NCBI GenBank assembly: GCA_910584915.1
Contig: CAJUDM010000042.1
Coordinates: 1 to 19,800, forward strand
Source: an uncultured Lachnospiraceae bacterium
GTDB lineage: Bacteria > Bacillota > Clostridia > Lachnospirales > Lachnospiraceae
DNA length: 19,800 bases
Direction of reading: 5' to 3'
Each line of letters starts with the position of its first letter. The first letter of the stretch is position 1. Both the position numbers and the translations under genes were made by a program. Shown piece by piece: positions 6,754-14,561 of the stretch. Under the pieces are notes generated by a model, which worked only from the letters and a program-made list of their open reading frames with translations, was not told where the DNA came from and did not search any database.

Positions 6754-8136
6754 TTACTGTCCCAGCACTTTTCCCACTTCCTCGTTCATGGACGCGATAC
6801 CTTCATCGATGGAAACCTCGCGGTTCATAATGGATTTGTGGTATGTATCGAGAATGTCGTTGATCGCGGACACGTTCTCTGCATAGGGAACTTCCAGATA
6901 CAGGTTGGAAACGCTCAGCGCCTCTTTGCTCGCATCATCTGCGGGGAATCCTTCCAGTCCGGAGATGATGGAAGCCACTTCATCGTTCATCAGTGCCGGG
7001 AAGTTGCCTGTTCCCGCCATCACCTTCGCACCTTCTTCACCGGATACCCACTCTACGAAATCAAACGCCGCATCTTTCTGGTCGGAAACGCTTGTCACTG
7101 CAAGTCCTGTGATCGTGCCCAGTGTGGAACCCGCCTCCACGCCTTCCGCATGGGGATATTTCACCATGCCCCAGTTGCCGCACAGAGAAGAGTCATACTC
7201 GCCGCTCTGCAGGCTGGAGATCAGTGTGGAAATATACCAGGAACCCATGTTCATCATCGCCACATCGCCGCCGGAGAATGCCGCGGAGTAGTGCAGTCCT
7301 TCCGCGCTCAGGTCAGCATAGTTTCTGCAGATCTGGTCGTCTTCCTCACCCAGCACCATCTCATAATAAGGTTTGAAGAAATCATATTCGCCGTCCAGAA
7401 TAGAGTGCTGCCCGTCCAGTACGCCGAAGAGCTGAACTGCGCTTCTCCAGGTGTGGTAATGCGTACCGTAAACCTGTGCGCCGAAAGCAGGATCAGCCAC
7501 CTCTCTCGCCAGAGCGTCATATTCCTCAAATGTCATATCGTTCGTCGGATAGTCCACACCTGCCGCATCGAAGATATCCTTGTTGTAGAATACCACCCAG
7601 AAGTCATTTCTGAAGGGCAGTTCATAGAGGCTTCCGTCCACCGTCACCTGTTTGTCAACGCCGCCGTACTGTGCAAGGTCGATGCCAGCCTCGGAGATAT
7701 AGCTGTCGAGGGGCTCCAACGTATTCTTGGAGACCAGAGTCGCATAGCCCGGAACATCCTTGATCGTCACCACATCGAAATCGGAACCGCTTCCCGACAA
7801 TTCTGTTGCCAGCACCGTCATATAATCAGTGGAGCCGAGGTCTGTCATCTCGATCGTCACATTCGGGTTTGCCGCCTCATAGGCATCTTTCAGAGCGTTC
7901 CAGTAAGGTGTCGCATCCTTGTCCCAGATCGCCCACTTTAAAGTGACCGCCTCTCCGTCCGCCGCGGGCGCTTCCTCACCGGGCTCCGCCACATCATCCA
8001 TTGTCGGTTCCGCCGCCTCCTCCGCGGCATTCGCCTGGCTGTCCGCCGCAGGCGTCTCATCCGCCCCCCCGCAGCCGGCAAGCAGAGCCGCCGCCATAGA
8101 CGCTGTAAGCAGTACGCTTAAAAGCTTTCTTTTCAT
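6754..8136 (-). CDS. CUT1 solute-binding lipoprotein of sugar ABC transporter
   Basis: A 460-residue extracellular substrate-binding protein of the SBP_bac_1 (MalE-like) type. A lipoprotein signal peptide MKRKLLSVLLTASMAAALLA ends in the lipobox LLAGC with the lipidated cysteine at C22. A low-complexity Ala/Glu/Asp linker follows (about 25-62), then the mature fold starting VTLKWAIWDKD. Typical motifs include NPNVTIEM, LYELPFRNDFWVVFYNKDIFDAAGV, and AMMNMGSWYISTLI. It captures the sugar at the membrane and hands it to the two permeases encoded next. The ATG at 8136 has AGGGAGG 5 to 7 bases upstream. It is the first gene of the operon and faces the divergent sensor kinase gene across a 379-base regulatory region. 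The ligand is inferred to be a uronate-containing oligosaccharide, only from context. Confidence 0.95.
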   Translation of the reverse strand: MKRKLLSVLLTASMAAALLAGCGGADETPAADSQANAAEEAAEPTMDDVAEPGEEAPAADGEAVTLKWAIWDKDATPYWNALKDAYEAANPNVTIEMTDLGSTDYMTVLATELSGSGSDFDVVTIKDVPGYATLVSKNTLEPLDSYISEAGIDLAQYGGVDKQVTVDGSLYELPFRNDFWVVFYNKDIFDAAGVDYPTNDMTFEEYDALAREVADPAFGAQVYGTHYHTWRSAVQLFGVLDGQHSILDGEYDFFKPYYEMVLGEEDDQICRNYADLSAEGLHYSAAFSGGDVAMMNMGSWYISTLISSLQSGEYDSSLCGNWGMVKYPHAEGVEAGSTLGTITGLAVTSVSDQKDAAFDFVEWVSGEEGAKVMAGTGNFPALMNDEVASIISGLEGFPADDASKEALSVSNLYLEVPYAENVSAINDILDTYHKSIMNREVSIDEGIASMNEEVGKVLGQ

Positions 8137-8164
8137 TGTTCACGTCCTCCCTTTCGTTAATTGA

Positions 8165-8194
8165 TTGGATTTTTATACACAACCTGTCCGGTTG
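8165..8194 (-). promoter_or_regulatory. Candidate promoter/operator of the transport operon
   Basis: On the minus strand TATAAA (8177-8172) is a good -10 about 36 bases before the binding-protein start, but the hexamer 17 bases upstream (CAACAT) is a poor -35, as expected if an activator is needed. An inverted repeat, CAACC (8180-8184) and GGTTG (8190-8194) around TGTCC, lies over the spacer. Outer ACAAC/GTTGT halves extend it loosely. The regulator could be the neighbouring YesN-type protein or an unseen repressor. Confidence 0.35.
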
Positions 8195-8355
8195 ATGTTG
8201 TATTTATGATATAATCCATCTCCTGTTTTTACCATGAATTATTTTTCTTTTTTATTCATAATTTCTTCATTTCTTTTTCACATATGATAAAACATGCACA
8301 ATTTTTGTTTTTCCTGTCTTTTTTATCCGACCTGAAATATCCCGGTCCGGAGCCC

Positions 8356-8384
8356 TTTCAAACCGCCTGTTTTTGTGCTATAGT
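8356..8384 (+). promoter_or_regulatory. Extended -10 promoter for the sensor kinase operon
   Basis: TGCTATAGT (8376-8384) is an extended -10 element. TTTCAA (8356-8361) stands 17 bases upstream as a weak -35. Transcription would start near 8391, giving a leader of about 125 bases before the kinase ATG at 8516. A second extended -10, TGATATAAT at 8207-8215, has no good -35 and is a weaker alternative. Confidence 0.5.
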
Positions 8385-8390
8385 AGACAG

Positions 8391-8500
8391 CGGGCAAATT
8401 CTGATGTCTCCCGGCAATAACCGGGCGGGGAAGAGCCATTTCCCCTGCTCATGACAACCCGTTTACTCAATCGTCCGATGGCCCTGAGCCATGCCGGACG
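8391..8500 (+). ncRNA. Structured 5' leader of the sensor kinase mRNA
   Basis: From the predicted transcription start the leader can fold into a closing stem CGGG (8391-8394)/CCCG (8458-8461) enclosing two hairpins, CCCGG (8410-8414)/CCGGG (8421-8425) and GGGGAA (8427-8432)/TTCCCC (8440-8445). A separate stem follows: CGTCCG plus ATGGC (8472-8482) pairs with GCCAT (8488-8492) and CGGACG (8495-8500), 11 pairs with a 2-base bulge. That last stem ends 4 bases before the AGGAG at 8505-8509. I match it to no riboswitch class I know. It may be a cis-regulatory RNA or simply GC-rich leader structure. Confidence 0.35.
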
Positions 8501-8515
8501 CCACAGGAGCCTTCC

Positions 8516-10378
8516 ATGAGATTAACTGATAACCAGCGTAAATATCTGCATACCATACGCTTCCGCATCCTGCTGAGTACCATATCCCTGGTCATCCTCG
8601 TCTCCGCTGTGATCGCCTGTATCAGCTATTTTATCGTCTCCGACAATCTTCAGAAAAACATGATACAGACATCCGAGACAAGACTTACTTTTTTATGTAC
8701 TTCCATCGATTCCAATATCAGCAGCGTGAGAAGTTTCATCCACACCTGCCAGAACAGCAGTAAAGTACGCTATTTTACCAGGGAGGAGGACGGGAGCAAT
8801 GCGGTGAAGAGAGAGGCGAGAGAGGCTATCATGGAGGCCTATACAAGCAGCACGGCACTTCCCTCCCAGCTGGTCCGCCTTGTGGTCCTGAAAAATGAAG
8901 GCAGAGATATCATACAGGTCGTGGAATCCCCCTACTCCACCTCTGCAGTCTCCGCTGAAGCGATCCGCAGCCTTTCCTATTATGAACTGCTGCATGACAA
9001 TCCGGAACAGTTCGCCACAGGCATTATGGCTGATCCCTTCCTCGCAACAAAGACCGTACAGATGCTGCCGCTTCTCCACGGTATCCAGCACCCCTACAAA
9101 GCGGACGAGAGCGGGTATATCTATACGGAATTGTCCGCTTCCGTCATCACCGATCCGATCAACAGCCTGTACCCGGAAAGCGAAAGCCGCTTCCTTTTTC
9201 AGTTGAACGGCAGACAGTATCTGTGCGAGGGCAGTCACCTGATACCGGTCCAGGATTCTTTCTCCCTTCTGGAAGATATCACCGATATGGCTCTGAGCGA
9301 TGACACCGTGATCCGGAAAATGGCAGGTACAGAGGACGGCAGAACCTTCCTCACTGTCACCAGGCCTCTCGATATCAAAAACTGTTACGTGACAGAATGC
9401 CTGGACACCAGGCTTTTAGAGGAAGGCATCACCCGCACTTTTTTCCTGATCACTCTTGTGATCATCACTGCCGCCAGCGCCATCGGCGTCTTCCTTTCCC
9501 TATTTTTAAACCGCACAGTCAATGTCCCGGTAAAAAAACTGCAGGAGCGGATGACAAGGATCTCCGAAGGCGACTTTTCCAGGGACGCTTCCACGGAATG
9601 GCCGCATGAACTGGGCGATATCGGCAAAAACATCAACGATCTCTCGGAGAACGTACTATCCCTGATGAATCAGCGCATCGAGGACGAGCGTCAAAAAAAA
9701 GATTATGAATACAAGATGCTGCAGAGCCAGATCAATCCGCATTTTCTGTATAATACCTTAAATTCCATCAAATGGATGGCGACGATCCAGAACGCGCCCG
9801 GCATCGCGGAGATGACCACTTCCCTGTCCAAACTGTTAAAGGATATCTCCAAGGGAACCACGACACTGATCTCCTTAGAACATGAACTGTCGCTGATCCG
9901 GGATTACTTCACGATACAACAGTACCGTTACGGCGGCACTGTCACCCTGCGGATCGACACGGAAGATGAGGCGCTTCTCTCCTGCAGGATCCTGAAATTC
10001 ACCCTGCAGCCCATCGTGGAAAACGCCATCTTCCACGGCATCGAACCAAAAGGCAGTTCCGGCTGCGTCGCCATCCGCATCTACCGGGATGAGTCCCTGG
10101 ATGTCCGCATAGACGTCACCGATGACGGAATCGGCATGACACCGGAAGTGGCATCCTCCATCTTAAGCGCCAACGCTCCCACCGGGTCCTCCTTCTTCAA
10201 GGAGATCGGGATCAGCAACGTACATAAGAGACTGCAGTACGAATTCGGCAGCCGCTACGGCCTTACCATCACGAGCACTCCCGGAGAATTCACCACTGTC
10301 TCCATCCTGCTTCCGCCCGGAGATGCATCAGATCCCCCGCCGCAGAGCCTCAGGCATCAGACCGAGAGCGCGCCCTGA
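8516..10378 (+). CDS. YesM-family membrane sensor histidine kinase
   Basis: Sensor kinase of a carbohydrate-type two-component system, 620 residues. Layout: membrane helix about 15-41, a ~265-residue extracellular sensor region (Cache-like by position; no motif recognised), second helix about 309-331, HAMP domain about 332-385, short coiled linker, His_kinase domain with the phosphoacceptor H409 in QSQINPHFLYNTLNSIKWMA, and an HATPase domain with N-box PIVENAIFHG (N503) and G-box DDGIGM (D537). These are the marks of the YesM/LytS class. The ATG at 8516 has AGGAG at 8505-8509, 6 bases away. It is divergent from the sugar transport operon and followed 66 bases later by its response regulator. 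It most likely senses an extracellular sugar, or a binding-protein complex, from the uronate pathway. Confidence 0.94.
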   Translation: MRLTDNQRKYLHTIRFRILLSTISLVILVSAVIACISYFIVSDNLQKNMIQTSETRLTFLCTSIDSNISSVRSFIHTCQNSSKVRYFTREEDGSNAVKREAREAIMEAYTSSTALPSQLVRLVVLKNEGRDIIQVVESPYSTSAVSAEAIRSLSYYELLHDNPEQFATGIMADPFLATKTVQMLPLLHGIQHPYKADESGYIYTELSASVITDPINSLYPESESRFLFQLNGRQYLCEGSHLIPVQDSFSLLEDITDMALSDDTVIRKMAGTEDGRTFLTVTRPLDIKNCYVTECLDTRLLEEGITRTFFLITLVIITAASAIGVFLSLFLNRTVNVPVKKLQERMTRISEGDFSRDASTEWPHELGDIGKNINDLSENVLSLMNQRIEDERQKKDYEYKMLQSQINPHFLYNTLNSIKWMATIQNAPGIAEMTTSLSKLLKDISKGTTTLISLEHELSLIRDYFTIQQYRYGGTVTLRIDTEDEALLSCRILKFTLQPIVENAIFHGIEPKGSSGCVAIRIYRDESLDVRIDVTDDGIGMTPEVASSILSANAPTGSSFFKEIGISNVHKRLQYEFGSRYGLTITSTPGEFTTVSILLPPGDASDPPPQSLRHQTESAP

Positions 10379-10444
10379 TGAAGATGTATCCTGAGGGAAA
10401 CCGGCTGTTTTGCAAAGCACAGAAATACGGAAAGGATAAAAACC

Positions 10445-12046
10445 ATGTTCAATTTACTGATCGCAGATGACGAACCCCTGGTTCAGGCAGGCATCAAATC
10501 CATGATCAACTGGGATAACTATGATGTCCATATCATAGGAACCGCCCCCAACGGCGTGATCGCCTATGAAATGATAAAAGAATATTCCCCTGAGATCGTG
10601 ATCACCGATATCAAGATGCCTCTGATGAGCGGACTGGAACTCGCCAGAAAATGCAGGGAGGAAAACAGAGAACTGCCGGTATTTATCATCCTGACAAGCT
10701 ATGAGGAATTCGGTTTTGCAAAGGAAGCCCTCTCCTGTCAGGTTGTGGAATATCTCGTGAAACTCGAACTCACCCCGGAAAATCTCGGAAAGACACTGAG
10801 ACAGGCTATCGAGAGGGTGGAAAAGCTGCAAAATGAAAATCAGGCGCTTGCCGGGAATTCCGTCAGCAGTGTCTATCTCCTGCGGGAACAGTTTTTTACC
10901 AGGCTTATCTTAAATCTGTTCGAGTCCGAGCACCAGTTCCTCACGCAGGCCGCAAATCTGAATATCAATTTCCGGTATCGATCCTATATCGCCGCATATG
11001 TGGAGATACACAGTAAAAAATCGGAGGAGATGTCCGCGGAAAAAAAGCTGAACCTCTACACCAGCAGTTTACAGATGACAAAGGAACTTCTCTCCAAGTA
11101 TGCCGCGTGCCATGTCATCTCTCTCGACACCAGGCATTTCTCCGTCATCTTTTTTCTGGATCAGGAAAACGCTGCAGATTACAGGGAGATCGTCCAAAAT
11201 GCTTTGGAACAGGTCTCTTCCATGCTGTTCAATTATTACAGTGTTACCATCCATGCAGGTATCGGCACTGTGACGGATATCCCGCTGCAGATCGCATCCT
11301 CCTTCCAGGATGCCAAACAGATTTTTTCCCATGCAGGCAAAGACCGTCCTATCTTTTTTGCCGAGGATGTCCCTGTGCAGGAATCTCCTAAAAATGTTTT
11401 CAACATGTCCCTGTTTAAAGAGGATATCCGTAAAGCCTACGCAGAATTTGATGAAAAGGCTCTCTACGATATTTTTACTTCCATCATGGAACTGTTTGAG
11501 GACAGACAGAGCCACTATCTGCAGGCTCTCGACGCCGCCGGGAACATTCTGTATCTCTCCCTCTCTCTGCTGGGCAACGGGGAACAGGTCGTCTCAGAGA
11601 TATTTAAGGATAAGCCGAACGGTTATCGCTCCCTGTATGAGCTGACAAGTGTGGAACAGATCATGGGATGGCTCAGGGTGCTGCGCAACGGGCTCTGCCT
11701 CAGTTTCGCCGCCCACAACAAAGACTATAAAAACCATATTGTGGTGAACGTAAAAAAGTATATCAACGAACACATAGAAGAAAAGCTCACTCTGAACAGG
11801 GTGGCGGAAGTTTTCAGCATCAGCCCCAACTACCTCAGTGTGCTCTTCTCCAAAAACAACGACCTGGGGTTCACCGATTATATCAACATGCGCAAGGTGG
11901 AAGCCGCCAAGGAAATGCTGAAAACCGGCACGCTGAAGGTCTATGAGATCTCTGATATCCTCGGGTTCGAGAGCGCCTTCTATTTCAGCCGCGTATTCAA
12001 AAAAGTGACCGGAGTCTCTCCCCGGGAATATATGTACCAGAATTAG
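10445..12046 (+). CDS. YesN-family response regulator, AraC-type DNA binding
   Basis: Cytoplasmic partner of the upstream kinase, 533 residues. The receiver domain spans about 1-120: acidic pair D8/D9, phosphoacceptor D55 in IVITDIKMPLMSG, T84 and K106. The usual Lys-Pro is Lys-Leu here (VKLEL). A ~300-residue middle region without an obvious motif follows, then an AraC/XylS double helix-turn-helix over the last ~100 residues (LTLNRVAEVFSISPNYLSVLF and VYEISDILGFESAFYFSRVFKKVTGVSPREY). AAAGGA about 8 bases upstream supports the ATG at 10445. When phosphorylated it would activate sugar-utilisation promoters; the adjacent transport operon and the convergent lyase gene are the obvious targets. 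It ends 29 bases from the lyase stop, with no clear terminator between them. Confidence 0.95.
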   Translation: MFNLLIADDEPLVQAGIKSMINWDNYDVHIIGTAPNGVIAYEMIKEYSPEIVITDIKMPLMSGLELARKCREENRELPVFIILTSYEEFGFAKEALSCQVVEYLVKLELTPENLGKTLRQAIERVEKLQNENQALAGNSVSSVYLLREQFFTRLILNLFESEHQFLTQAANLNINFRYRSYIAAYVEIHSKKSEEMSAEKKLNLYTSSLQMTKELLSKYAACHVISLDTRHFSVIFFLDQENAADYREIVQNALEQVSSMLFNYYSVTIHAGIGTVTDIPLQIASSFQDAKQIFSHAGKDRPIFFAEDVPVQESPKNVFNMSLFKEDIRKAYAEFDEKALYDIFTSIMELFEDRQSHYLQALDAAGNILYLSLSLLGNGEQVVSEIFKDKPNGYRSLYELTSVEQIMGWLRVLRNGLCLSFAAHNKDYKNHIVVNVKKYINEHIEEKLTLNRVAEVFSISPNYLSVLFSKNNDLGFTDYINMRKVEAAKEMLKTGTLKVYEISDILGFESAFYFSRVFKKVTGVSPREYMYQN

Positions 12047-12075
12047 GGAAAATATCGTGCGCTTTATTTTACTGC

Positions 12076-14016
12076 CTAGCGGATATGGATCTCCAGCGAA
12101 GAGCCTTCGGCGGCGATCAGGCTCCTGCATATTTCGTGCTTCCATGTCTGTCCAAGCCTCTCATCCGTGACAGGGATCGTCTCCGTTTTCAGGTACCTGC
12201 CGCCCACAAGCCCGATCTCTCCCAGCGTGCCGAGTGCCAGGACAGATCCCCTCTTATCAGAAGAATACTCTGGTCTTTCATAAGTCATGAGGCTCAATAC
12301 GACAGGCGGCAGGCCGCCCATTGCACTGCCGACATCCTCCCCCGCATTACTGCCTTCGCGGAATACAGAACCATCTCCATGCACAGGCCTCTTTCCACTC
12401 TCGGATCCATCCCTGAGCACAAATTCATCCCGGATCACGATCTCCCCTCCCTTATGAAGGATACCTCTTCTCCTGTAGGAGAGCAATCCCGCCTCCGGCG
12501 GATACGCTCCGGCAATATCCATCTCTATCTCTCCTGTCGAATGGTCCATATAACACTGTACCCCGGATGCCCTGTATGTCTCTCCGTCCGACTGCATGAT
12601 CCCGTTTACAGTGGGCAGGTTATGGTATGCCGACTGCATTGTCCAGATCTCATAGCGCCTGGGCGAAAAAGTCTTCTTCGTATAACTCTCCACTCCCGCA
12701 TCGATCAGAAGCGGCTTCCCGTTTTTATATACCGTGAAACTGCCGACATCGTTATGGTTGTGGCTGTCCCCGTTGTCACCGGCTTTCACCGCAAGAGTAA
12801 ACCTCTCGTCCCTGGCAATAAAAAGCCCCACACTGGGATAATAAATATCTTTATGACAGACCGCCTCCTCCCTGTGCCAGACGGCATAAGCCTTTATGTC
12901 TGCCGCACAAAACCCGTTTTCCAGGCGATAGAACAGATTGCTCTCCCGGGGTAAGAGAAGGCTGTCAATTCCCCCTGCCATGAAATCCTTCGCCGCGAAC
13001 GCCGCCATATCCTTATTTCCGGTGTTCTCCGCAAAAAGAAATTCTCTGACGCCCGCCCTTCCGGCAACCGGTGAACAATCTGCAAAGTTCACATAATATT
13101 GATCGTCTACATGTACGTTTAATATATAGGACGCTATATTTTTTATCTTATCCTCTCTGTAAAGGCTGGAAAATGCCCGGTCTGTCACGGCATTCAGGAT
13201 ATCCAATACATGAAAAAGGCACAGCCCCGCATGACGGTAATACTGGGCTCCCTCGTCACAGCATCCGTCCTCCCCGTACTCCGCAAGAAAATAGTCGGCG
13301 CTGACACATGCCTTTTCGAGAACTTTCTCCCGCAGTTCATTCCCCGTGTCCGTCAAAAAAACAGAGAGCAGCACATTCTGCGTGCACCAGATCGTCCAGT
13401 TGTTCATCGGCTCTCTTCCATTTCCCATCCACCAGAAATGCCTGGTGAGATAGGGCTCAAAGATCCTATGCTCCAGTTCCCTCATGATCCTGGATGAAAT
13501 AAACGGGCTGACCTGATCCAGCCTTTCTTTCAAAAGATAATACACTGTGGCAAGCACCGCGCCGCTCTCACAGGCAAACAGGTCTAACACCGGATGCGCC
13601 GCATCCGGCAGGGGAAGCTGTGGCGTATCCCTCACATAGGTATTGTGCGGCGGAAGCTGCCACGCGCTCTCTTCGCAGATGGAAAATATACCGTTTACGA
13701 TATCGTCCAGAAATCTTCCTTCATCCTCCACGCATTCCGCCAGCACAAGGGCATTGAGCGCATACCGTTTCCGAAAATATTTCTCCTCAAACCGGGTCCT
13801 GTTGCCGGTCCGGCAAAAATCCATATAATCCGCCGCCGTAATATAAGGATAGGAAACTCCCAGAAAGTCCTCTCCCAGAGAGACTGTCTCCCTTTTCCAT
13901 TGCTCATCCACAGACCGCCACATTTTCCTGTCTGAAATCTTCGCCTTCGGATAAAAACCGGAAAGCTTTTCATAATGCGGCTGCCCCCGAAACGACTGCA
14001 TGACCTCGCAAAGCAT
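12076..14016 (-). CDS. Heparinase II/III-like polysaccharide lyase, cytoplasmic
   Basis: A 646-residue member of the heparinase II/III superfamily: alpha/alpha-toroid (to about 360) followed by beta-sandwich. The candidate catalytic set resembles heparinase III (N240, Y294, H424). N205/N206 in PMNNWTIWCTQN and Y259/Y260 in DEGAQYYRH have the same 54-residue spacing, and H419 lies in DSHNHNDVGSFTVY. A likely metal site is H421, D439 (LLIDAG) and H465 (SAYHNLPTVNG), as in heparinase II. No signal peptide is visible, so it should act on imported oligosaccharides. Such enzymes cut uronate linkages by beta-elimination, producing exactly the unsaturated ends that GH88 removes. A Gly/Ser-rich stretch (about 536-568) interrupts the beta domain. 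The ATG at 14016 has AAGGAG about 11 bases upstream; another ATG at 14027 is in a different frame. The exact PL family and substrate cannot be set by eye. Confidence 0.88.
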   Translation of the reverse strand: MLCEVMQSFRGQPHYEKLSGFYPKAKISDRKMWRSVDEQWKRETVSLGEDFLGVSYPYITAADYMDFCRTGNRTRFEEKYFRKRYALNALVLAECVEDEGRFLDDIVNGIFSICEESAWQLPPHNTYVRDTPQLPLPDAAHPVLDLFACESGAVLATVYYLLKERLDQVSPFISSRIMRELEHRIFEPYLTRHFWWMGNGREPMNNWTIWCTQNVLLSVFLTDTGNELREKVLEKACVSADYFLAEYGEDGCCDEGAQYYRHAGLCLFHVLDILNAVTDRAFSSLYREDKIKNIASYILNVHVDDQYYVNFADCSPVAGRAGVREFLFAENTGNKDMAAFAAKDFMAGGIDSLLLPRESNLFYRLENGFCAADIKAYAVWHREEAVCHKDIYYPSVGLFIARDERFTLAVKAGDNGDSHNHNDVGSFTVYKNGKPLLIDAGVESYTKKTFSPRRYEIWTMQSAYHNLPTVNGIMQSDGETYRASGVQCYMDHSTGEIEMDIAGAYPPEAGLLSYRRRGILHKGGEIVIRDEFVLRDGSESGKRPVHGDGSVFREGSNAGEDVGSAMGGLPPVVLSLMTYERPEYSSDKRGSVLALGTLGEIGLVGGRYLKTETIPVTDERLGQTWKHEICRSLIAAEGSSLEIHIR

Positions 14017-14086
14017 TTTATGATCATCTCCTTATCCGCTTTTTATATTGCTGTCCGATACCACTCTCCAACACAGACAGCTTTCT

Positions 14087-14122
14087 CTCTGCCAGTATAA
14101 ACCAGGTCCCCGGAAATAGACA
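14087..14122 (-). promoter_or_regulatory. Candidate promoter of the lyase gene
   Basis: On the minus strand TATACT (14099-14094) is a fair -10, with a poor -35 (TGTCTA, 14122-14117) at 17 bases. Aligned at the -10 hexamers, the 20 bases 14094-14113 match 8172-8191 of the transport promoter at 12 positions without gaps, including the CCGG ten bases upstream of the -10. The predicted leader is about 70 bases. A TATAAA nearer the gene (around 14045) is an alternative. Confidence 0.28.
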
Positions 14123-14221
14123 TGAAATATATTATGATTAACTGTAATATTTTATTTATCTCTCCTCTCATGCAGGCGACACATCCCGTTTCTTAGCCGT
14201 GCTCTGTACAGGCGCAACAGG

Positions 14222-14251
14222 AAAAGGCGTCTGACAGGCATATCAGACGCC
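14222..14251 (-). terminator. Intrinsic terminator after the DUF378 gene
   Basis: A perfect 9-bp stem, GGCGTCTGA (14226-14234) with TCAGACGCC (14243-14251), 8-base loop, is followed on the minus strand by TTTTCCTGTT. It lies 21 bases after the DUF378 stop and should separate that gene from the downstream lyase. Confidence 0.75.
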
Positions 14252-14272
14252 CCTGCCGATGTACCGGCTGAT

Positions 14273-14479
14273 CTACGACTCGTAAGAACTTTCACCTGTC
14301 CTGCTGTAAAATGTCAGAAGATACAACCCGCACAACCCCACAGCTGCATATATGATCCGGGCGATCCAGCCGATCCCAAAAAGGGATTCCACCAGATTAA
14401 AGTTAAAAAATCCGATCAGTCCCCAGTTTATCGCCCCGATGATACCGATCGTAAGCGCTGTTATATTTAATGCTTTCAT
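14273..14479 (-). CDS. Small DUF378 membrane protein (YuzA-like)
   Basis: A 68-residue membrane protein of the DUF378 family. It opens with MKALNITALTIGIIGAINWG, the recognisable family pattern (GAINWGLIGFFNFNLVESLFG), has two hydrophobic helices (about 5-25 and 37-58) and a short polar tail ending TGESSYES. Function is unknown for the family. The start at 14479 has GGGGAGGTG 6 bases upstream. It stands alone: it has its own sigma-A-like promoter and a strong terminator, so it is not part of the uronate locus and is probably a housekeeping or stress-related small gene. Confidence 0.88.
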   Translation of the reverse strand: MKALNITALTIGIIGAINWGLIGFFNFNLVESLFGIGWIARIIYAAVGLCGLYLLTFYSRTGESSYES

Positions 14480-14533
14480 AAGAACACCTCCCCACTGCCA
14501 TTCTTAAAAATTTCATTGGACATATTGCATGTC

Positions 14534-14561
14534 ATTATATAGAATTCCCCGTGTTTTTCAA
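14534..14561 (-). promoter_or_regulatory. Sigma-A-type promoter of the DUF378 gene
   Basis: On the minus strand TTGAAA (14561-14556) and a perfect TATAAT (14539-14534) are separated by 16 bases. Transcription would start near 14527, giving a leader of about 48 bases to the ATG at 14479. Confidence 0.65.

Larger units (their letters stand above)
8137..8515. other. Divergent control region between transport operon and kinase
   Basis: 379 bases with no gene. Left part (8160-8225): AT-rich, with the presumed start of the minus-strand operon and a small inverted repeat. Middle (about 8216-8340): strongly T-rich on the plus strand, nothing coding, with a loose ATGAAT/ATTCAT repeat. Right part (8341-8515): a plus-strand extended -10 promoter and a structured, GC-rich leader ending at the kinase ribosome binding site. 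The promoters and structures are listed separately. Confidence 0.8.

Noticed and set aside
8207..8215. TGATATAAT as the main promoter of the kinase
   Set aside because: Good extended -10, but no -35 and about 300 bases from the gene; the TGCTATAGT promoter at 8376-8384 is nearer. Kept only as an alternative.
8391..8461. Known riboswitch (c-di-GMP, fluoride, guanidine, ZTP) in the kinase leader
   Set aside because: Isolated strings look suggestive, but the conserved core order of these classes is not present.
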